Origin: Bradyrhizobium sp. WSM3983
Lineage (GTDB): Bacteria > Pseudomonadota > Alphaproteobacteria > Rhizobiales > Xanthobacteraceae
Length of the DNA: 64,000 bases
Reading direction: 5' to 3'
NCBI RefSeq assembly: GCF_000473045.1
Contig: NZ_AXAY01000004.1
Coordinates: forward strand, 186,001-250,000
Shown: positions 50,617-59,728 of the stretch, piece by piece
How the letters are laid out: every line of letters starts with the position of its first letter
Position numbering within the stretch: position 1 is the stretch's first letter
Translations under genes and position numbers: made by a program
The notes under the pieces: generated by a model
The model's database searches: none
The model's input: only the letters and a program-made list of their open reading frames with translations
Told to the model about the DNA's origin: nothing

Positions 50617-50722
50617 ACAGGCAGGATGCCCTGGTCGAACACGACCAAGCATCCCTTCCGCGGCGGCGGAAGCCTGCCGTTCCATCGGCTCACGCAGCAA
50701 TAATCGTGCTTTGCGGTGAGGC

Positions 50723-51496
50723 CTACCGCTTCTCGATCACCAGGCTCTGCACCGCGCGGCCGAAATAGCCTCGGCGGTCGGCGAGCCGCGACATCGCGAG
50801 GCCGGCGCCGTCGGGGCCGATCCAGGATTCGCCGTCGAGCAGGATCCAGTCGCCGACCGGCTGGCGCGCCAGGTTCACCGAGAGGTCGGCGTTGATGTAG
50901 GTCCAGGTGCGGAAGTCGAGCGTCGAGGCGGTGCCGTTGGAGAAATCGGCAGCGACCACGGCGCGCATCGCCTGCGAGACCGCTTCGCCCGCGACCAGCG
51001 GATGGTCGAGGCGAAACCAGATCGCGCCCGCGCCGGCCTGGCCGAAGCGGCCGCGCGCGGCGCGCATCGACATCATTCCCGCGAAGGGACTGGTCGCGCC
51101 GTGGCCGTCCTCGACCAGCGAATGCTCGGGCGACGGCAGCGTGACCGGCAAATCCCTGACGTCATCGGGCAGCGGCTGCGGCTGCCGCTTGATCTTGAGC
51201 ACGGTGGCGCCGACGACCTGCACGCCGTCGGCAAGCAGCTTGATCGCGCAAAGCTGGATCTTGCGGCCCTTGCGCAAAACCTCGGTCTCGATCGTGAGCG
51301 GCGCCACCGGCACCGGGCGCATCAGGTCGATGGTGACGCGCGCGACATTCATCGGCACCGGCGTCGGAATCCGCTCCGCCGCCCACGTCACCAGCGCCGA
51401 CGGCGCTGACCCGTGCTGCATGCGCCGGTCCCATGGACCGGCGGCATCGGGGCTGGTGACAACGCTGTTGCCGTCGACGCGGTAGATGGCGCTCAT
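50723..51496 (-). CDS. Thioesterase family protein (acyl-CoA thioesterase, double hotdog type)
   Basis: A 257-residue protein of the TesB-like, two-hotdog kind. The first half has PMNVARVTIDLMRPVPV, the central strand-helix of a hotdog fold, and RKGRKIQLCAIKL. The second half has FSNGTASTLDFRTWTYINAD and the conserved end GDWILLDGESWIG with RGYFGRAVQSL. It should hydrolyse acyl-CoA. The ATG at 51494-51496 has GGAG upstream; the longer frame reads into a family A repeat. It lies between the two nitronate monooxygenase genes. Confidence 0.87.
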   Translation of the reverse strand: MSAIYRVDGNSVVTSPDAAGPWDRRMQHGSAPSALVTWAAERIPTPVPMNVARVTIDLMRPVPVAPLTIETEVLRKGRKIQLCAIKLLADGVQVVGATVLKIKRQPQPLPDDVRDLPVTLPSPEHSLVEDGHGATSPFAGMMSMRAARGRFGQAGAGAIWFRLDHPLVAGEAVSQAMRAVVAADFSNGTASTLDFRTWTYINADLSVNLARQPVGDWILLDGESWIGPDGAGLAMSRLADRRGYFGRAVQSLVIEKR

Positions 51497-51533
51497 CGTT
51501 TCTCCGCAGGCACATTCGAAGTTCAGCAAGTGC

Positions 51534-51660
51534 TGTCGTCCCGGCGAAGGCCGGGACCCATACTCACAGGCCATAGTTGGTGAAGTGATATCGGGGGTTG
51601 ATATCGACCGCAAACAACGATCAGTCGGGATTATGGGTCCCGGCCTTCGCCGGGACGACA
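51534..51660. repeat. Long inverted-repeat intergenic element (family A, copy 4)
   Basis: Arms at 51534-51562 and 51632-51660 match those of the copies at 4080, 6547 and 11218. The inner 69 bp is unrelated to copies 1-3. It lies between thioesterase and nitronate monooxygenase genes of the same direction. Confidence 0.85.
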
Positions 51661-51665
51661 AGAAC

Positions 51666-52634
51666 TTACAACGGCGGGTCGATCGCCTCGTCGTATTCCT
51701 TCTTGAAGCGCGCGATCAGATCGGCGGCGGGGATGACGCCGTCGATGCTGCCGATGCCCTGGCCCGAGCCCCAGATCTCCTTCCAGGCCTTCGGCTTGGC
51801 GCGCTCGCCGGAGGCGTCGGTGCCGAAATTCATCTTGGTGGGATCGGAGGTCGGCAGGTTTTCCGGATCCATGCCGGCGGCGAGGATCGACGGCTTCAAA
51901 TAATTGCCGTGCACGCCGGTGAAGAGGTTGGAATAGACGATATCGTCGGCCGTCGAGCCCGCGATCATCTCCTTGTACTTTTCGACTGCGTTGGCCTCCT
52001 TGGTCGCGATGAAGGCCGAGCCGATATAGGCGAAGTCGGCGCCGAGAATGCGCGCGGCGCGGATCGCCTTGCCGTTGCCGATGGCGCCCGACAGCGCGAT
52101 CGGGCCATCAAACCACTTCCGCGTCTCGGCAACGAAGGCGAGCGGCGAGATGGTGCCGGCATGGCCGCCGGCGCCGGCCGCAACCAGGATCAGGCCGTCG
52201 GCGCCCTTCTCGATCGCCTTGTGGGCGAATTTCTGGTTGATCACGTCGTGGAAGACGATGCCGCCCCAGCCGTGGACGGCCTGGTTGAGCTCCTCACGCG
52301 CGCCGAGCGAGGAGATGATCATCGGCACCTTGTACTTGGCGCAGAGCTGCATGTCGTGCTCGAGCCGGTTGTTCGACTTGTGCACGATCTGGTTGACCGC
52401 GAACGGCGCCGACGGCTTGTCGGGATGCGCGCGGTCATAGGCCGCGAGCTCTTCGGTGATCCGCGCCAGCCACTCGTCGAGCAATTCCGGCGGCCGCGCG
52501 TTCAGCGATGGGAACGAGCCGACCACGCCCGCCTTGCACTGTGCGATCACGAGGTCGGGCACCGAGATGATGAAGAGCGGCGAACCGATCACGGGGATCG
52601 ACAGGCGTCCCTTGAACAGAGCAGGCATGGACAT
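51666..52634 (-). CDS. Nitronate monooxygenase family protein (second paralogue)
   Basis: A 322-residue paralogue of the protein at 47677: PVIGSPLFIISVPDLV, AGVVGSFPSLNARP, QIVHKSNNRLEHDM, GADGLILVAAGAGGHAG, and GAIGNGKAIRAARILGADFAYIGSAF. The active-site loop keeps the AGAGGHAG form typical of nitronate monooxygenases, with the histidine that the first paralogue replaces by GQTG. The two may therefore differ in activity. The start ATG is 47 bp downstream of a promoter-like sequence. Confidence 0.92.
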   Translation of the reverse strand: MSMPALFKGRLSIPVIGSPLFIISVPDLVIAQCKAGVVGSFPSLNARPPELLDEWLARITEELAAYDRAHPDKPSAPFAVNQIVHKSNNRLEHDMQLCAKYKVPMIISSLGAREELNQAVHGWGGIVFHDVINQKFAHKAIEKGADGLILVAAGAGGHAGTISPLAFVAETRKWFDGPIALSGAIGNGKAIRAARILGADFAYIGSAFIATKEANAVEKYKEMIAGSTADDIVYSNLFTGVHGNYLKPSILAAGMDPENLPTSDPTKMNFGTDASGERAKPKAWKEIWGSGQGIGSIDGVIPAADLIARFKKEYDEAIDPPL

Positions 52635-52680
52635 TGCGGAACGATCCTTTGTTGGTCAGACGCATTGAAGGTTGGGAGCC

Positions 52681-52710
52681 ATACCAACAAGGCAATCTTT
52701 CCACTGTCAA
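52681..52710 (-). promoter_or_regulatory. Promoter-like sequence upstream of nitronate monooxygenase 2
   Basis: On the minus strand TTGACA (52710-52705) is followed after 18 bp by TGGTAT (52686-52681). The -35 box is perfect and the -10 is moderate. The gene starts 47 bp downstream. Confidence 0.45.
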
Positions 52711-52790
52711 GTATTGCGTTTTGGCGCCGTGGCGGACGCCGTTACCGCAATTCCAACGCGCGGAATTCCCTCCTCACGCGGCAGGCAGCG

Positions 52791-54191
52791 TTACCCAAGC
52801 AAATCCGGATTGATCAACCGCTCGAACGAGAACATCTCGTCCCATTTTTCCTGCGTCAGCAGCTTGCGCTCGGTCACCACGATCTGGTGCAGCGACTTGC
52901 CGCTCTTGTAGCCCTCGCGCGCGATCTCGGCGCATTGCTTATAGCCGAGCAGCGGCTTCAGCACGGTGACGATGCCGAGCGAGTTCAGCACCATGTTGCG
53001 GGTGTGCTCCTCGTTGGCGGTGATGCCGACGACGCAATTCTCGCGCAGGCTGTTGACCGCGCGCTCCATGGTGCGGATCGAGAAGAACAGCGCAAACGAG
53101 ATCACCGGCTCCATCACGTTGAGCTGGAGCTGACCGGCGCTGGCCGCCAGCGTCACCGTGGTGTCGAGGCCGATGACGAGGAAGCTGGTCTGGTTGACGA
53201 CCTCGGGGATCACGGGATTGACCTTGCCCGGCATGATCGACGAGCCCGGCTGCAATTGCGGCAGGTTGATCTCATTGAAGCCGGCGCGCGGGCCAGAGGC
53301 GAGCAGGCGGATGTCGTTGCAGATTTTCGTCAGCTTGCTCGCGGTGCGCTTGAGCACGCCGGAGAGCTGCACATAGGCGCCGGTGTCCGAGGTCGCCTCG
53401 ACCAGATCGCCGGCGAGAATGAAATCGACGCCAGTCAGCGCGCTGAGATGCCGGACCGCGAGTTTGGGATAGCCGACCGCGGCGGTGACGGAGGTGCCGA
53501 TCGCGGTGGCGCCGAGATTGATCTCGCGCAGCAGTGCGCGCGCTTCCGAGATGCGTTCGACCTCCTCGCCGATCGTGGTGCCCCATCCGCGGAATTCGGC
53601 GCCGAGCGACATCGGCACCGCGTCCTGCAGATGCGTGCGCCCCATCTTCAGCACGCGCTCGAATTCGCGCCCCTTGGTGAAGAAGGCCTCTTGCAACTGG
53701 CGCAGCGCCGTCATGTAGCTCTCGAGCCGCAGGACCAGCGCCAGCCGAAACGCGGTCGGATAGGTGTCGTTGGTCGACTGGCCGTAATTGACGTGGTCGT
53801 TGGGGCTGACGTGCTGATAGTCGCCCTTTTTGAAGCCGAGCGATTCCAGCGCGAGGTTGGCGATCACCTCGTTCGCATTCATGTTGGTCGAGGTGCCGGC
53901 GCCCCCCTGGATGAAGTCGGTGACGAACTGGTCCATCATGTCGCCGGCGATGACGCGGTCGCAGCCGAGGATGATCGCATCGGCGACCTTGGCGTCGATC
54001 GCGCCGAGATCGCGGTTGGCCATGGCCGCAGCCTTCTTCACGTAACCCAGCGCCTTCACGAAGTAAGGCTCCTGGTTCATGGGAATGCCGGTGATGTGGA
54101 AGTTCTCCTTCCCGCGGATGGTCTGGACGCCGTAGTAGATGTCGTCGGCGATCTCACGCTGTCCGAGGAAGTCCTGCTCCGTGCGGCTCAT
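52791..54191 (-). CDS. aspA: Aspartate ammonia-lyase
   Basis: A 466-residue member of the aspartase/fumarase superfamily, the usual length. It opens RTEQDFLGQREIADDIYYG, then GAGTSTNMNANEVIAN, the GRTHLQDAVP segment of the first conserved region, and the signature loop GSSIMPGKVNPVIPE, which carries the catalytic serine, near residue 315. It converts L-aspartate to fumarate and ammonia. The closest alternative is fumarase C, but the Q-rich start and GATAIGTS favour aspartase. The ATG at 54189-54191 has AAGGAG six bases upstream; a frame 29 codons longer is rejected. Confidence 0.93.
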   Translation of the reverse strand: MSRTEQDFLGQREIADDIYYGVQTIRGKENFHITGIPMNQEPYFVKALGYVKKAAAMANRDLGAIDAKVADAIILGCDRVIAGDMMDQFVTDFIQGGAGTSTNMNANEVIANLALESLGFKKGDYQHVSPNDHVNYGQSTNDTYPTAFRLALVLRLESYMTALRQLQEAFFTKGREFERVLKMGRTHLQDAVPMSLGAEFRGWGTTIGEEVERISEARALLREINLGATAIGTSVTAAVGYPKLAVRHLSALTGVDFILAGDLVEATSDTGAYVQLSGVLKRTASKLTKICNDIRLLASGPRAGFNEINLPQLQPGSSIMPGKVNPVIPEVVNQTSFLVIGLDTTVTLAASAGQLQLNVMEPVISFALFFSIRTMERAVNSLRENCVVGITANEEHTRNMVLNSLGIVTVLKPLLGYKQCAEIAREGYKSGKSLHQIVVTERKLLTQEKWDEMFSFERLINPDLLG

Positions 54192-54228
54192 AGGCGCTCC
54201 TTGCTGCTCGCGCGCGGTGTCACTTGCA

Positions 54229-54768
54229 TCAGTTCTGGCACAGCGCGCTGGTGACGACGGTATCAGTGCGGCAATCATCCGGTTTGCGTTGCCTGCCCGG
54301 AATGAGAACTTTGGCCGAGCACTTCTCGGCGGAATCGGTGTTCAGGCTCTTGCCTTCCCTGTAGCCCTTGCCCTGGCAGAGCTGGTTGGCGGCGAGCTTG
54401 CAGTCGGGCCCGCCGCTTGACGAGACCGGACAGGCCACGCGCCCCGACACCATCGTGGACGGCCGCGCCAGGCGCGACAAATCGTTCATGGTCTCGCTTG
54501 GGCTTTTGATCGGCGGCAGGATCGAGGGCAGCTTGTCGAACAGCTTGCCCATTTCGTTGATCAGCCCGGGGTTTTCCTCACCCGCCGGCGCGGCCGACGG
54601 CGCGGGCGTCGAGGGCGACGGCGCAGCCTGCGGCCCCTGCTCCTGAAGACCGAGCGTCGGCGGCGCCGATTGCGACCATCCGGTCCCGCCGACACCGAGC
54701 AGGAGCAGCAGCACCGCTGAGATCAGTGTCCCGAGCCGCACTGCCGGATTGCCGGATCGAACCATCAT
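54229..54768 (-). CDS. Exported cysteine-containing hypothetical protein
   Basis: A 179-residue protein. A signal or anchor segment (LGTLISAVLLLLLGVGG) is followed by a Pro/Ala/Ser linker, then a conserved-looking part: GLINEMGKLFDKLPSILP, VACPVSSSGGPDCKLAANQLC, GKSLNTDSAEKCSAKVL and CRTDTVVTSALCQ. Six cysteines in the C-terminal half suggest disulfides. Proteins with this C-terminal pattern seem common in Bradyrhizobium, but I know no function. It starts at 54768 (or the next codon, also ATG). Confidence 0.7.
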   Translation of the reverse strand: MMVRSGNPAVRLGTLISAVLLLLLGVGGTGWSQSAPPTLGLQEQGPQAAPSPSTPAPSAAPAGEENPGLINEMGKLFDKLPSILPPIKSPSETMNDLSRLARPSTMVSGRVACPVSSSGGPDCKLAANQLCQGKGYREGKSLNTDSAEKCSAKVLIPGRQRKPDDCRTDTVVTSALCQN

Positions 54769-54821
54769 GCGGCAACCGTAGCCGAAGCCGGCGCGGCGTA
54801 AAAGCGCGACGGATATGAATC

Positions 54822-55403
54822 CTAGATCAGCTTGATTGCCACCACGAAGCCGAGCACCAGCACGGCGGCGCCGAGCGCCACCCAGAGGCCGAGATGCTTC
54901 TCGATCCGGACCCGGATCCAGTCGCCATACCGGTTGAGCAGGATCGCCACGATGAAGAAGCGCCCGCCGCGCGCGACGATCGAACACAGGATGAAAAGAA
55001 CGAGATTGTAGCCGGCAAAGCCCGAGGTGATGGTGACGAGCTTATAGGGGATCGGCGTCAGGCCCTTGAGCAGGATGATCACCGCCCCCCACTCCGCGTA
55101 GGAGGCGCGGAAAGCATCGACCTTGTCGCCGAGGCCGTAGACCTGGATCAGCCAATGGCCGACTGAGTCGAACAGCAGCGCGCCGATGGCGTAGCCGAGC
55201 AGGCCGCCGATCACAGACGTCACGGTGCAGATCGCCGCGTAGAGCCAGGCGCGCTGCGGGCGCGCCAGTGACATCGGGATCAGCATCACGTCTGGGGGAA
55301 CGGGAAAGAACGAGCTTTCGGCGAAAGCCACGGCACCCATGATCCAGAGCGCGTAAGGCTTGTGAGCGGCGTCGATGCACCATTCGTAGATACGTTTCAG
55401 CAT
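54822..55403 (-). CDS. DedA/YqaA-type membrane protein
   Basis: A 193-residue membrane protein of the SNARE-associated/VTT group, YqaA branch: ALWIMGAVAFAESSFFPVPPD (with the conserved E and PPD), GYAIGALLFD, then LLKGLTPIPYKLVTITSGFAG with the family G-x-x-P-x-P/R motif, ending in two more membrane segments. DedA proteins help maintain membrane lipid distribution and proton motive force. The ATG at 55403 is used; another at 55424 is possible. It is 67 bp behind hisE in the same direction. Confidence 0.88.
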   Translation of the reverse strand: MLKRIYEWCIDAAHKPYALWIMGAVAFAESSFFPVPPDVMLIPMSLARPQRAWLYAAICTVTSVIGGLLGYAIGALLFDSVGHWLIQVYGLGDKVDAFRASYAEWGAVIILLKGLTPIPYKLVTITSGFAGYNLVLFILCSIVARGGRFFIVAILLNRYGDWIRVRIEKHLGLWVALGAAVLVLGFVVAIKLI

Positions 55404-55470
55404 GGCGTCGCGATGAAGCACCATGGGACGGATTTGTCCATCGTCAGTTTTTGAGCGATTTGTGACGTTT

Positions 55471-55875
55471 CTAATGCCGCTTGCGCGCGACGCGGCCCTC
55501 GAGCGCGACAATTGGCCGCCGCGCAGCCACCCGCGGTGACGCGACTTTGGGCAGCTTCATCGGCGACTTCGGCAGCTTCTCGGCGATGCCAAGCATATCT
55601 TCACGCCGCGCCATCTCGCGCCAAACGTCCTCGGGACGCACGCCGACAGAGGCCCAGAGCACGGTGAGATTGTAGAGCAGATCGGCGCTTTCCCGGATCA
55701 CGGCTTCGCTATCGCCATGAACGGCATCGATGACCACCTCGATGGCTTCCTCAGCCAGCTTCTTCGCCATTTTGGCCGGGCCGCGCTGAAACAGCCGGGC
55801 GGTACGCGATGTTGCCGGATCAAGATCCCTGGCCGCGAGCACAGCCAGATATAGCCGCTCAAGCGAATCACTCAT
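55471..55875 (-). CDS. hisE: Phosphoribosyl-ATP diphosphatase
   Basis: A 134-residue protein of the MazG-like HisE family. It hydrolyses phosphoribosyl-ATP to phosphoribosyl-AMP in histidine synthesis. The metal-binding core is KKLAEEAIEVVIDA followed by ESADLLYNLTVLW, giving the E-E...E..D pattern. A C-terminal tail of about 35 residues (VASPRVAARRPIV) is extra compared with the typical 105-residue protein. No other his gene is near. The ATG at 55873-55875 is preferred over one three codons earlier. Confidence 0.9.
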   Translation of the reverse strand: MSDSLERLYLAVLAARDLDPATSRTARLFQRGPAKMAKKLAEEAIEVVIDAVHGDSEAVIRESADLLYNLTVLWASVGVRPEDVWREMARREDMLGIAEKLPKSPMKLPKVASPRVAARRPIVALEGRVARKRH

Positions 55876-55993
55876 GGTCCTCAAAACTACTCTAAACCAA
55901 TGGTAGACACGTTAACATCCGACCATAAAAGCAAAGTTTAAGCCGGAGCGGCAAGCGCGCCGGCTTGTTGGTCGATGGCTTATGGCCGATCGG

Positions 55994-56377
55994 TTAATCG
56001 CAACCGTACCCGGAATAGCCGTGGGCGCAGACCTTGTTGTAGCCGCCGTAGCGCTCTTGGTAGCCCGAGCCGTAGTAATATGGACCATAGCCAGGGTAAT
56101 ATGGACCATAGCCAGGGCCGCTGTAGTAAACCGGGCCGCTGTCGTAATAGTAACCGGGACCCGGATCATAGGCGTAGGCGTCACGGCTCGCTGCGATCGC
56201 AAGCCCCGTGCCGATGGCACCGGCAATGGCCGCGCCGGCGAAGGCCGCGCCGCCGCCACCATGCCAGTGACGGCCGCCTGCGAACGATGCGGTGGGGGCG
56301 ACGGTGGTCAGCGCCAGCACCGCGGCGGTGGCGAGAACGGCCTTGCGGCCGGCAAACTTCGAAAATCGGTCAAACAT
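55994..56377 (-). CDS. Exported Gly/Tyr-rich repeat protein
   Basis: A 127-residue protein with a signal peptide ending ASFA, a glycine/alanine stretch (GGGGAAFAGAAIAGAIG) and then a Tyr/Gly/Pro-rich region (YYPGYGPYYYG), ending in NKVCAHGYSGYGC. Two perfect 21-bp DNA repeats at 56076-56117 encode part of the YGPYYPG run. Similar low-complexity proteins are frequent in rhizobia and may be surface-associated; the function is unknown. The start is the ATG at 56375-56377. Confidence 0.75.
   Translation of the reverse strand: MFDRFSKFAGRKAVLATAAVLALTTVAPTASFAGGRHWHGGGGAAFAGAAIAGAIGTGLAIAASRDAYAYDPGPGYYYDSGPVYYSGPGYGPYYPGYGPYYYGSGYQERYGGYNKVCAHGYSGYGCD
56076..56117. repeat. Two tandem 21-bp repeats inside the Gly/Tyr-rich gene
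   Basis: The unit starting TAATATGGACCATAGCCAGG occurs twice without change, in frame. It encodes repeated Pro-Gly-Tyr-Gly-Pro-Tyr-Tyr and shows recent slippage or duplication. Confidence 0.85.
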
Positions 56378-56484
56378 GGCGTGGACCCTCCTTGGGACCT
56401 TCATTGGTGCCTCGAGACAGGCTCATGTCTTCGAAACACCCGCATCCCATGTTGGGTTCCCCAACCCCAACAGAAGATGAACGG

Positions 56485-56507
56485 GGTTGCGTGATCGTGA
56501 CGCAACC
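56485..56507. promoter_or_regulatory. Inverted repeat upstream of the orphan binding protein
   Basis: GGTTGCGT and ACGCAACC are exact complements separated by 7 bp, located about 100 bp before both divergent start codons (56377 and 56605). It has operator-like symmetry, but no regulator gene is adjacent. Confidence 0.35.
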
Positions 56508-56604
56508 ACCGCTCATCTGCCGTTCAGGTTGACGTGATCAGACTTGCCCGCAGCCAGCGCTGCGAGCGTCACGAAACCACAACAATGCGGAACCGGCGCG
56601 ACCG

Positions 56605-57645
56605 ATGGTTGGATTCAAGACGATCCTCTCTCACTGCCTGCAGGTCTTCTCGATCGTGCTTGCCGCACGCGACGTCGATGCGGCCGAGACGGCCGCGCCG
56701 TCTATGGCGATCCACCTCACCTTCGACCGCCCGGTCGATGCGAGCATGGCGCCGCTCTTCATGGCGGCAAAGGACGGTAAGTTCGGCGCCGAACACCTCA
56801 ACGTGTCCTTCAACAGCGCGGCCGGATCGCCGGAAGCACTTGCGCGCGTTGCCACCGGCAATAGCGAGCTCGCGCTCATCGACATCAACGAGCTCATTCG
56901 TTTTCGCGACAAGGCCGATACGCCGCCCATCAAGGCGGTGTTCATGCTGTTCAATCGCGCGCCCTATGCGATCGTCGCTCGCAAGAGCCGCGGCATTCAT
57001 TTGCTCTCCGATCTCGACGGCAAGACCGTCGGCGTCGCCGACAGCGATCTGTCGATCCGGCTGTGGCCGGCGCTGGCGCGGCAGAACGGCATCGACGTCG
57101 CGCATGTCAAATTCTTCAAGATGAGTGCGGCGGTGCGCGAGCCGGTGCTCTCGGCAGGACAGGTCGACGCCGTCGCCGGCTTTTCCTATCTCTCGGCCGT
57201 GAATTTGCGCGACCGCGGCGTGCCGGCCGACGATCTCGCGGTGCTGCGTTATGCCGACTATGGCTGCGAGGCCTACGGTTTTGCCGTCGTCGCCAATCCC
57301 GCCTTCGCCACGACGAAGCCGGACGCGCTGAAAGGCTTCGTCCGCGCGCTGATTGCGGGCATCAACGCAACTGCGAAGGAGCCGACGCGCGCGGCGGACG
57401 AGGCTGCCGGACGCATCGACGACGGCGACCGCGACCTCGAGCTCGCCCGCCTGCGCACCGTGCTCGCCGACAATATCCTGACCGACGAGGTCAGACGCAA
57501 CGGCCTCGGCGGCGTCGACCCGGCGCGCCTGGAGCGCTCGATCGACCAGGTCGCGGCGGACTTCAAATTCCGCAAGCGTCCGACCGCGGACGACATCTTC
57601 GACGGCCGGTTCCTGCCGCCAATCGAGAGCCGGCTGATCAATTGA
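56605..57645 (+). CDS. Orphan NMT1/SsuA-type ABC substrate-binding protein
   Basis: A 346-residue periplasmic binding protein of the NMT1/THI5 type. Typical parts are [41 protein letters not shown], then [13 protein letters not shown] and [14 protein letters not shown]. The N-terminus [14 protein letters not shown] is a weak signal peptide. The family binds nitrate, sulfonates, taurine or pyrimidine precursors; the ligand cannot be assigned. No permease or ATPase of this class is adjacent, so it works with a distant transporter or has another role. Confidence 0.85.
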   Translation: MVGFKTILSHCLQVFSIVLAARDVDAAETAAPSMAIHLTFDRPVDASMAPLFMAAKDGKFGAEHLNVSFNSAAGSPEALARVATGNSELALIDINELIRFRDKADTPPIKAVFMLFNRAPYAIVARKSRGIHLLSDLDGKTVGVADSDLSIRLWPALARQNGIDVAHVKFFKMSAAVREPVLSAGQVDAVAGFSYLSAVNLRDRGVPADDLAVLRYADYGCEAYGFAVVANPAFATTKPDALKGFVRALIAGINATAKEPTRAADEAAGRIDDGDRDLELARLRTVLADNILTDEVRRNGLGGVDPARLERSIDQVAADFKFRKRPTADDIFDGRFLPPIESRLIN

Positions 57646-57730
57646 GCAAAACCGAAAGCTTCCGCTGTATCTCGCGGTCGATCCCTGCTTAGAATATGGG
57701 CCCCGCCATTCGCCCGAGTTCTTCGCCCGC

Positions 57731-59539
57731 ATGTCCATCCCCCGCCTCTACACCCGCGTTCTCGAGCTGCTCGGCAAGGAAGCGCGGCTCGGCTGGCTGC
57801 TTGCAGTCGCCAATCTCCTGCTGGCGGCCTCGCAATTCGCGGAGCCCGTGCTGTTCGGGCGGATCGTCGACGTACTCTCCGGCAAGGCCGTGGCCGGATC
57901 GAACTCGGCCTGGCCTTTCCTGATGGCGTGGGTCGCATTCGGATTGTTCACCATCGGATGCAGCGCGATCGTGGCCCTGCAAGCCGACCGGCTCTCCCAT
58001 CGCCAGCGCCAGGCGGTGCTGACCAGCTATTTCGAGCACATCCTGCAGCTGCCGCTGACCTTCCATTCCGGCACCCATTCGGGCCGGCTGATGAAGGTGA
58101 TGCTCAACGGTACGGATGCGCTGTGGCGGCTCTGGCTCGGCTTCTTCCGCGAGCATTTTGCGGCGATCCTGTCGGTGGTGGTGCTGCTGCCGCTGTCGCT
58201 CTATCTGAACTGGCGGCTCGCAATCCTGCTGTTCGTGCTTTGCATCGTCTTCACCGCGCTGACGACCTTCGTCGTGCGGAAGACCTTTGGCATGCAGATG
58301 GCGGTCGAGGAACAGTATAGCGAGCTCTCCGCACGCGCCTCCGATGCGCTCGGCAACGTCGCGCTGGTGCAAAGCTTCGTCCGCGTTGAATCCGAAGTGA
58401 AGGGACTGCGCTCCATCGCCGATCAGTTGCTCGCGGCGCAGATGCCGGTGCTGTCGTGGTGGGCGCTCGTCACCGTGATCACGCGCGCCTCGACCACCAT
58501 CACCGTGCTCGCGATCTTCACGCTCGGCATCGCGCTGCACGACCAGGGCCTGACCTCGGTCGGCGAGATCGTGATGTTCGTGAGCTTCGCCACGCTGCTG
58601 ATCCAGAAGCTCGAGCAGGTCGTGAGCTTCATCAACAACGTGTTCATGGAAGCGCCGCGCCTGCGCGAGTTCTTCAACGTGCTCGATGCCGTGCCCGCGG
58701 TGCACGACCGGCACGACGCGATCGATGCCGGGCGGCTCTCCGGCCTCGTCGAGTTCAACGACGTCACCTTCTCCTATGACGGCAAGCGGCCCGCGATCGA
58801 GGACCTCTGCTTCACCGCATTGCCCAGCCAGACCATCGCACTGGTCGGCTCGACCGGCGCCGGCAAGTCGACCGCGATCGCGCTGCTGCATCGCGCGTTC
58901 GATCCGCAGTCCGGCTTCATCAAGATCGACGGCATGGACGTGCGCGGCGTCACACTGACATCGCTGCGGCGAAACATCGGCGTCGTGTTCCAGGAAGCGC
59001 TGCTGTTCAACCGCTCGATCGCGGAGAATTTGCGTGTCGGCAAGCCGGATGCGACCGAGGCCGAGATGCGCAAGGCGGCCGAGCGCGCGCAGGCGATCGA
59101 GTTCATCGATCGCAGCGGCGGCTTCGAGACCAATGCTGGCGAGCGCGGCCGCATGCTCTCGGGCGGCGAGCGCCAGCGGCTGTCGATCGCGCGTGCGCTG
59201 CTGAAGGACCCGCCGATCCTGATCCTGGACGAGGCGACCAGCGCGCTCGATGCAGTCACCGAGGCCAAGGTGAACACCGCTCTCGATGAAGTGATGAAGG
59301 GCCGCACCACTTTCGTGATCGCCCACCGCCTCTCCACCATCCGCAATGCCACGCGGATCCTGGTGTTCGAGAACGGACGGGTGACCGAAAGCGGAACTTT
59401 CGATGAACTCGTGGCCAAAGGCGGCCATTTCGCTGAGCTCGCCAAGGCCCAGTTCATGGTGCAGGAACAAGCACAGGCCAACGCGCGGCCCGGCGCGACT
59501 GCCGCCGAGGCTGCGGCCTCCGCCGCCAAATCCCCTTAA
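57731..59539 (+). CDS. ndvA: Cyclic beta-1,2-glucan exporter, ABC permease/ATPase
   Basis: A 602-residue half-transporter. Six membrane segments lie in residues 1-310 and the ATPase in 340-570, with Walker [10 protein letters not shown] near 373, signature [10 protein letters not shown], Walker [13 protein letters not shown] and switch histidine AHRLS. Length and the N-terminus ([30 protein letters not shown]) match NdvA/ChvA, which exports periplasmic cyclic glucans needed for osmotic adaptation and root nodulation. A 35-residue Ala/Gln-rich tail ends the protein. No glucan synthase gene is in the window. Confidence 0.92.
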   Translation: MSIPRLYTRVLELLGKEARLGWLLAVANLLLAASQFAEPVLFGRIVDVLSGKAVAGSNSAWPFLMAWVAFGLFTIGCSAIVALQADRLSHRQRQAVLTSYFEHILQLPLTFHSGTHSGRLMKVMLNGTDALWRLWLGFFREHFAAILSVVVLLPLSLYLNWRLAILLFVLCIVFTALTTFVVRKTFGMQMAVEEQYSELSARASDALGNVALVQSFVRVESEVKGLRSIADQLLAAQMPVLSWWALVTVITRASTTITVLAIFTLGIALHDQGLTSVGEIVMFVSFATLLIQKLEQVVSFINNVFMEAPRLREFFNVLDAVPAVHDRHDAIDAGRLSGLVEFNDVTFSYDGKRPAIEDLCFTALPSQTIALVGSTGAGKSTAIALLHRAFDPQSGFIKIDGMDVRGVTLTSLRRNIGVVFQEALLFNRSIAENLRVGKPDATEAEMRKAAERAQAIEFIDRSGGFETNAGERGRMLSGGERQRLSIARALLKDPPILILDEATSALDAVTEAKVNTALDEVMKGRTTFVIAHRLSTIRNATRILVFENGRVTESGTFDELVAKGGHFAELAKAQFMVQEQAQANARPGATAAEAAASAAKSP

Positions 59540-59728
59540 CAAGTCCCCGTAGCACCGTCGAAATTCAGCCTATTTCATTGCGGAATACCCGCCGGAAGCC
59601 CCTATTCTCGACGCACGAGCCGGTATAGGTTTGCGCTGCCGCGAGCGGCGGCGCTGGATTTCAGAACCGAACATCAGATCACGAGAACCGTCCGGAACCG
59701 GCGGATCTCCAAGGACCGGAATCGGATA

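Noticed and set aside
51486..54254. Plus-strand frame of 922 codons over nitronate monooxygenase 2 and aspA
   Set aside because: It runs across two well-supported minus-strand genes and a palindromic repeat, so it cannot be a real protein.
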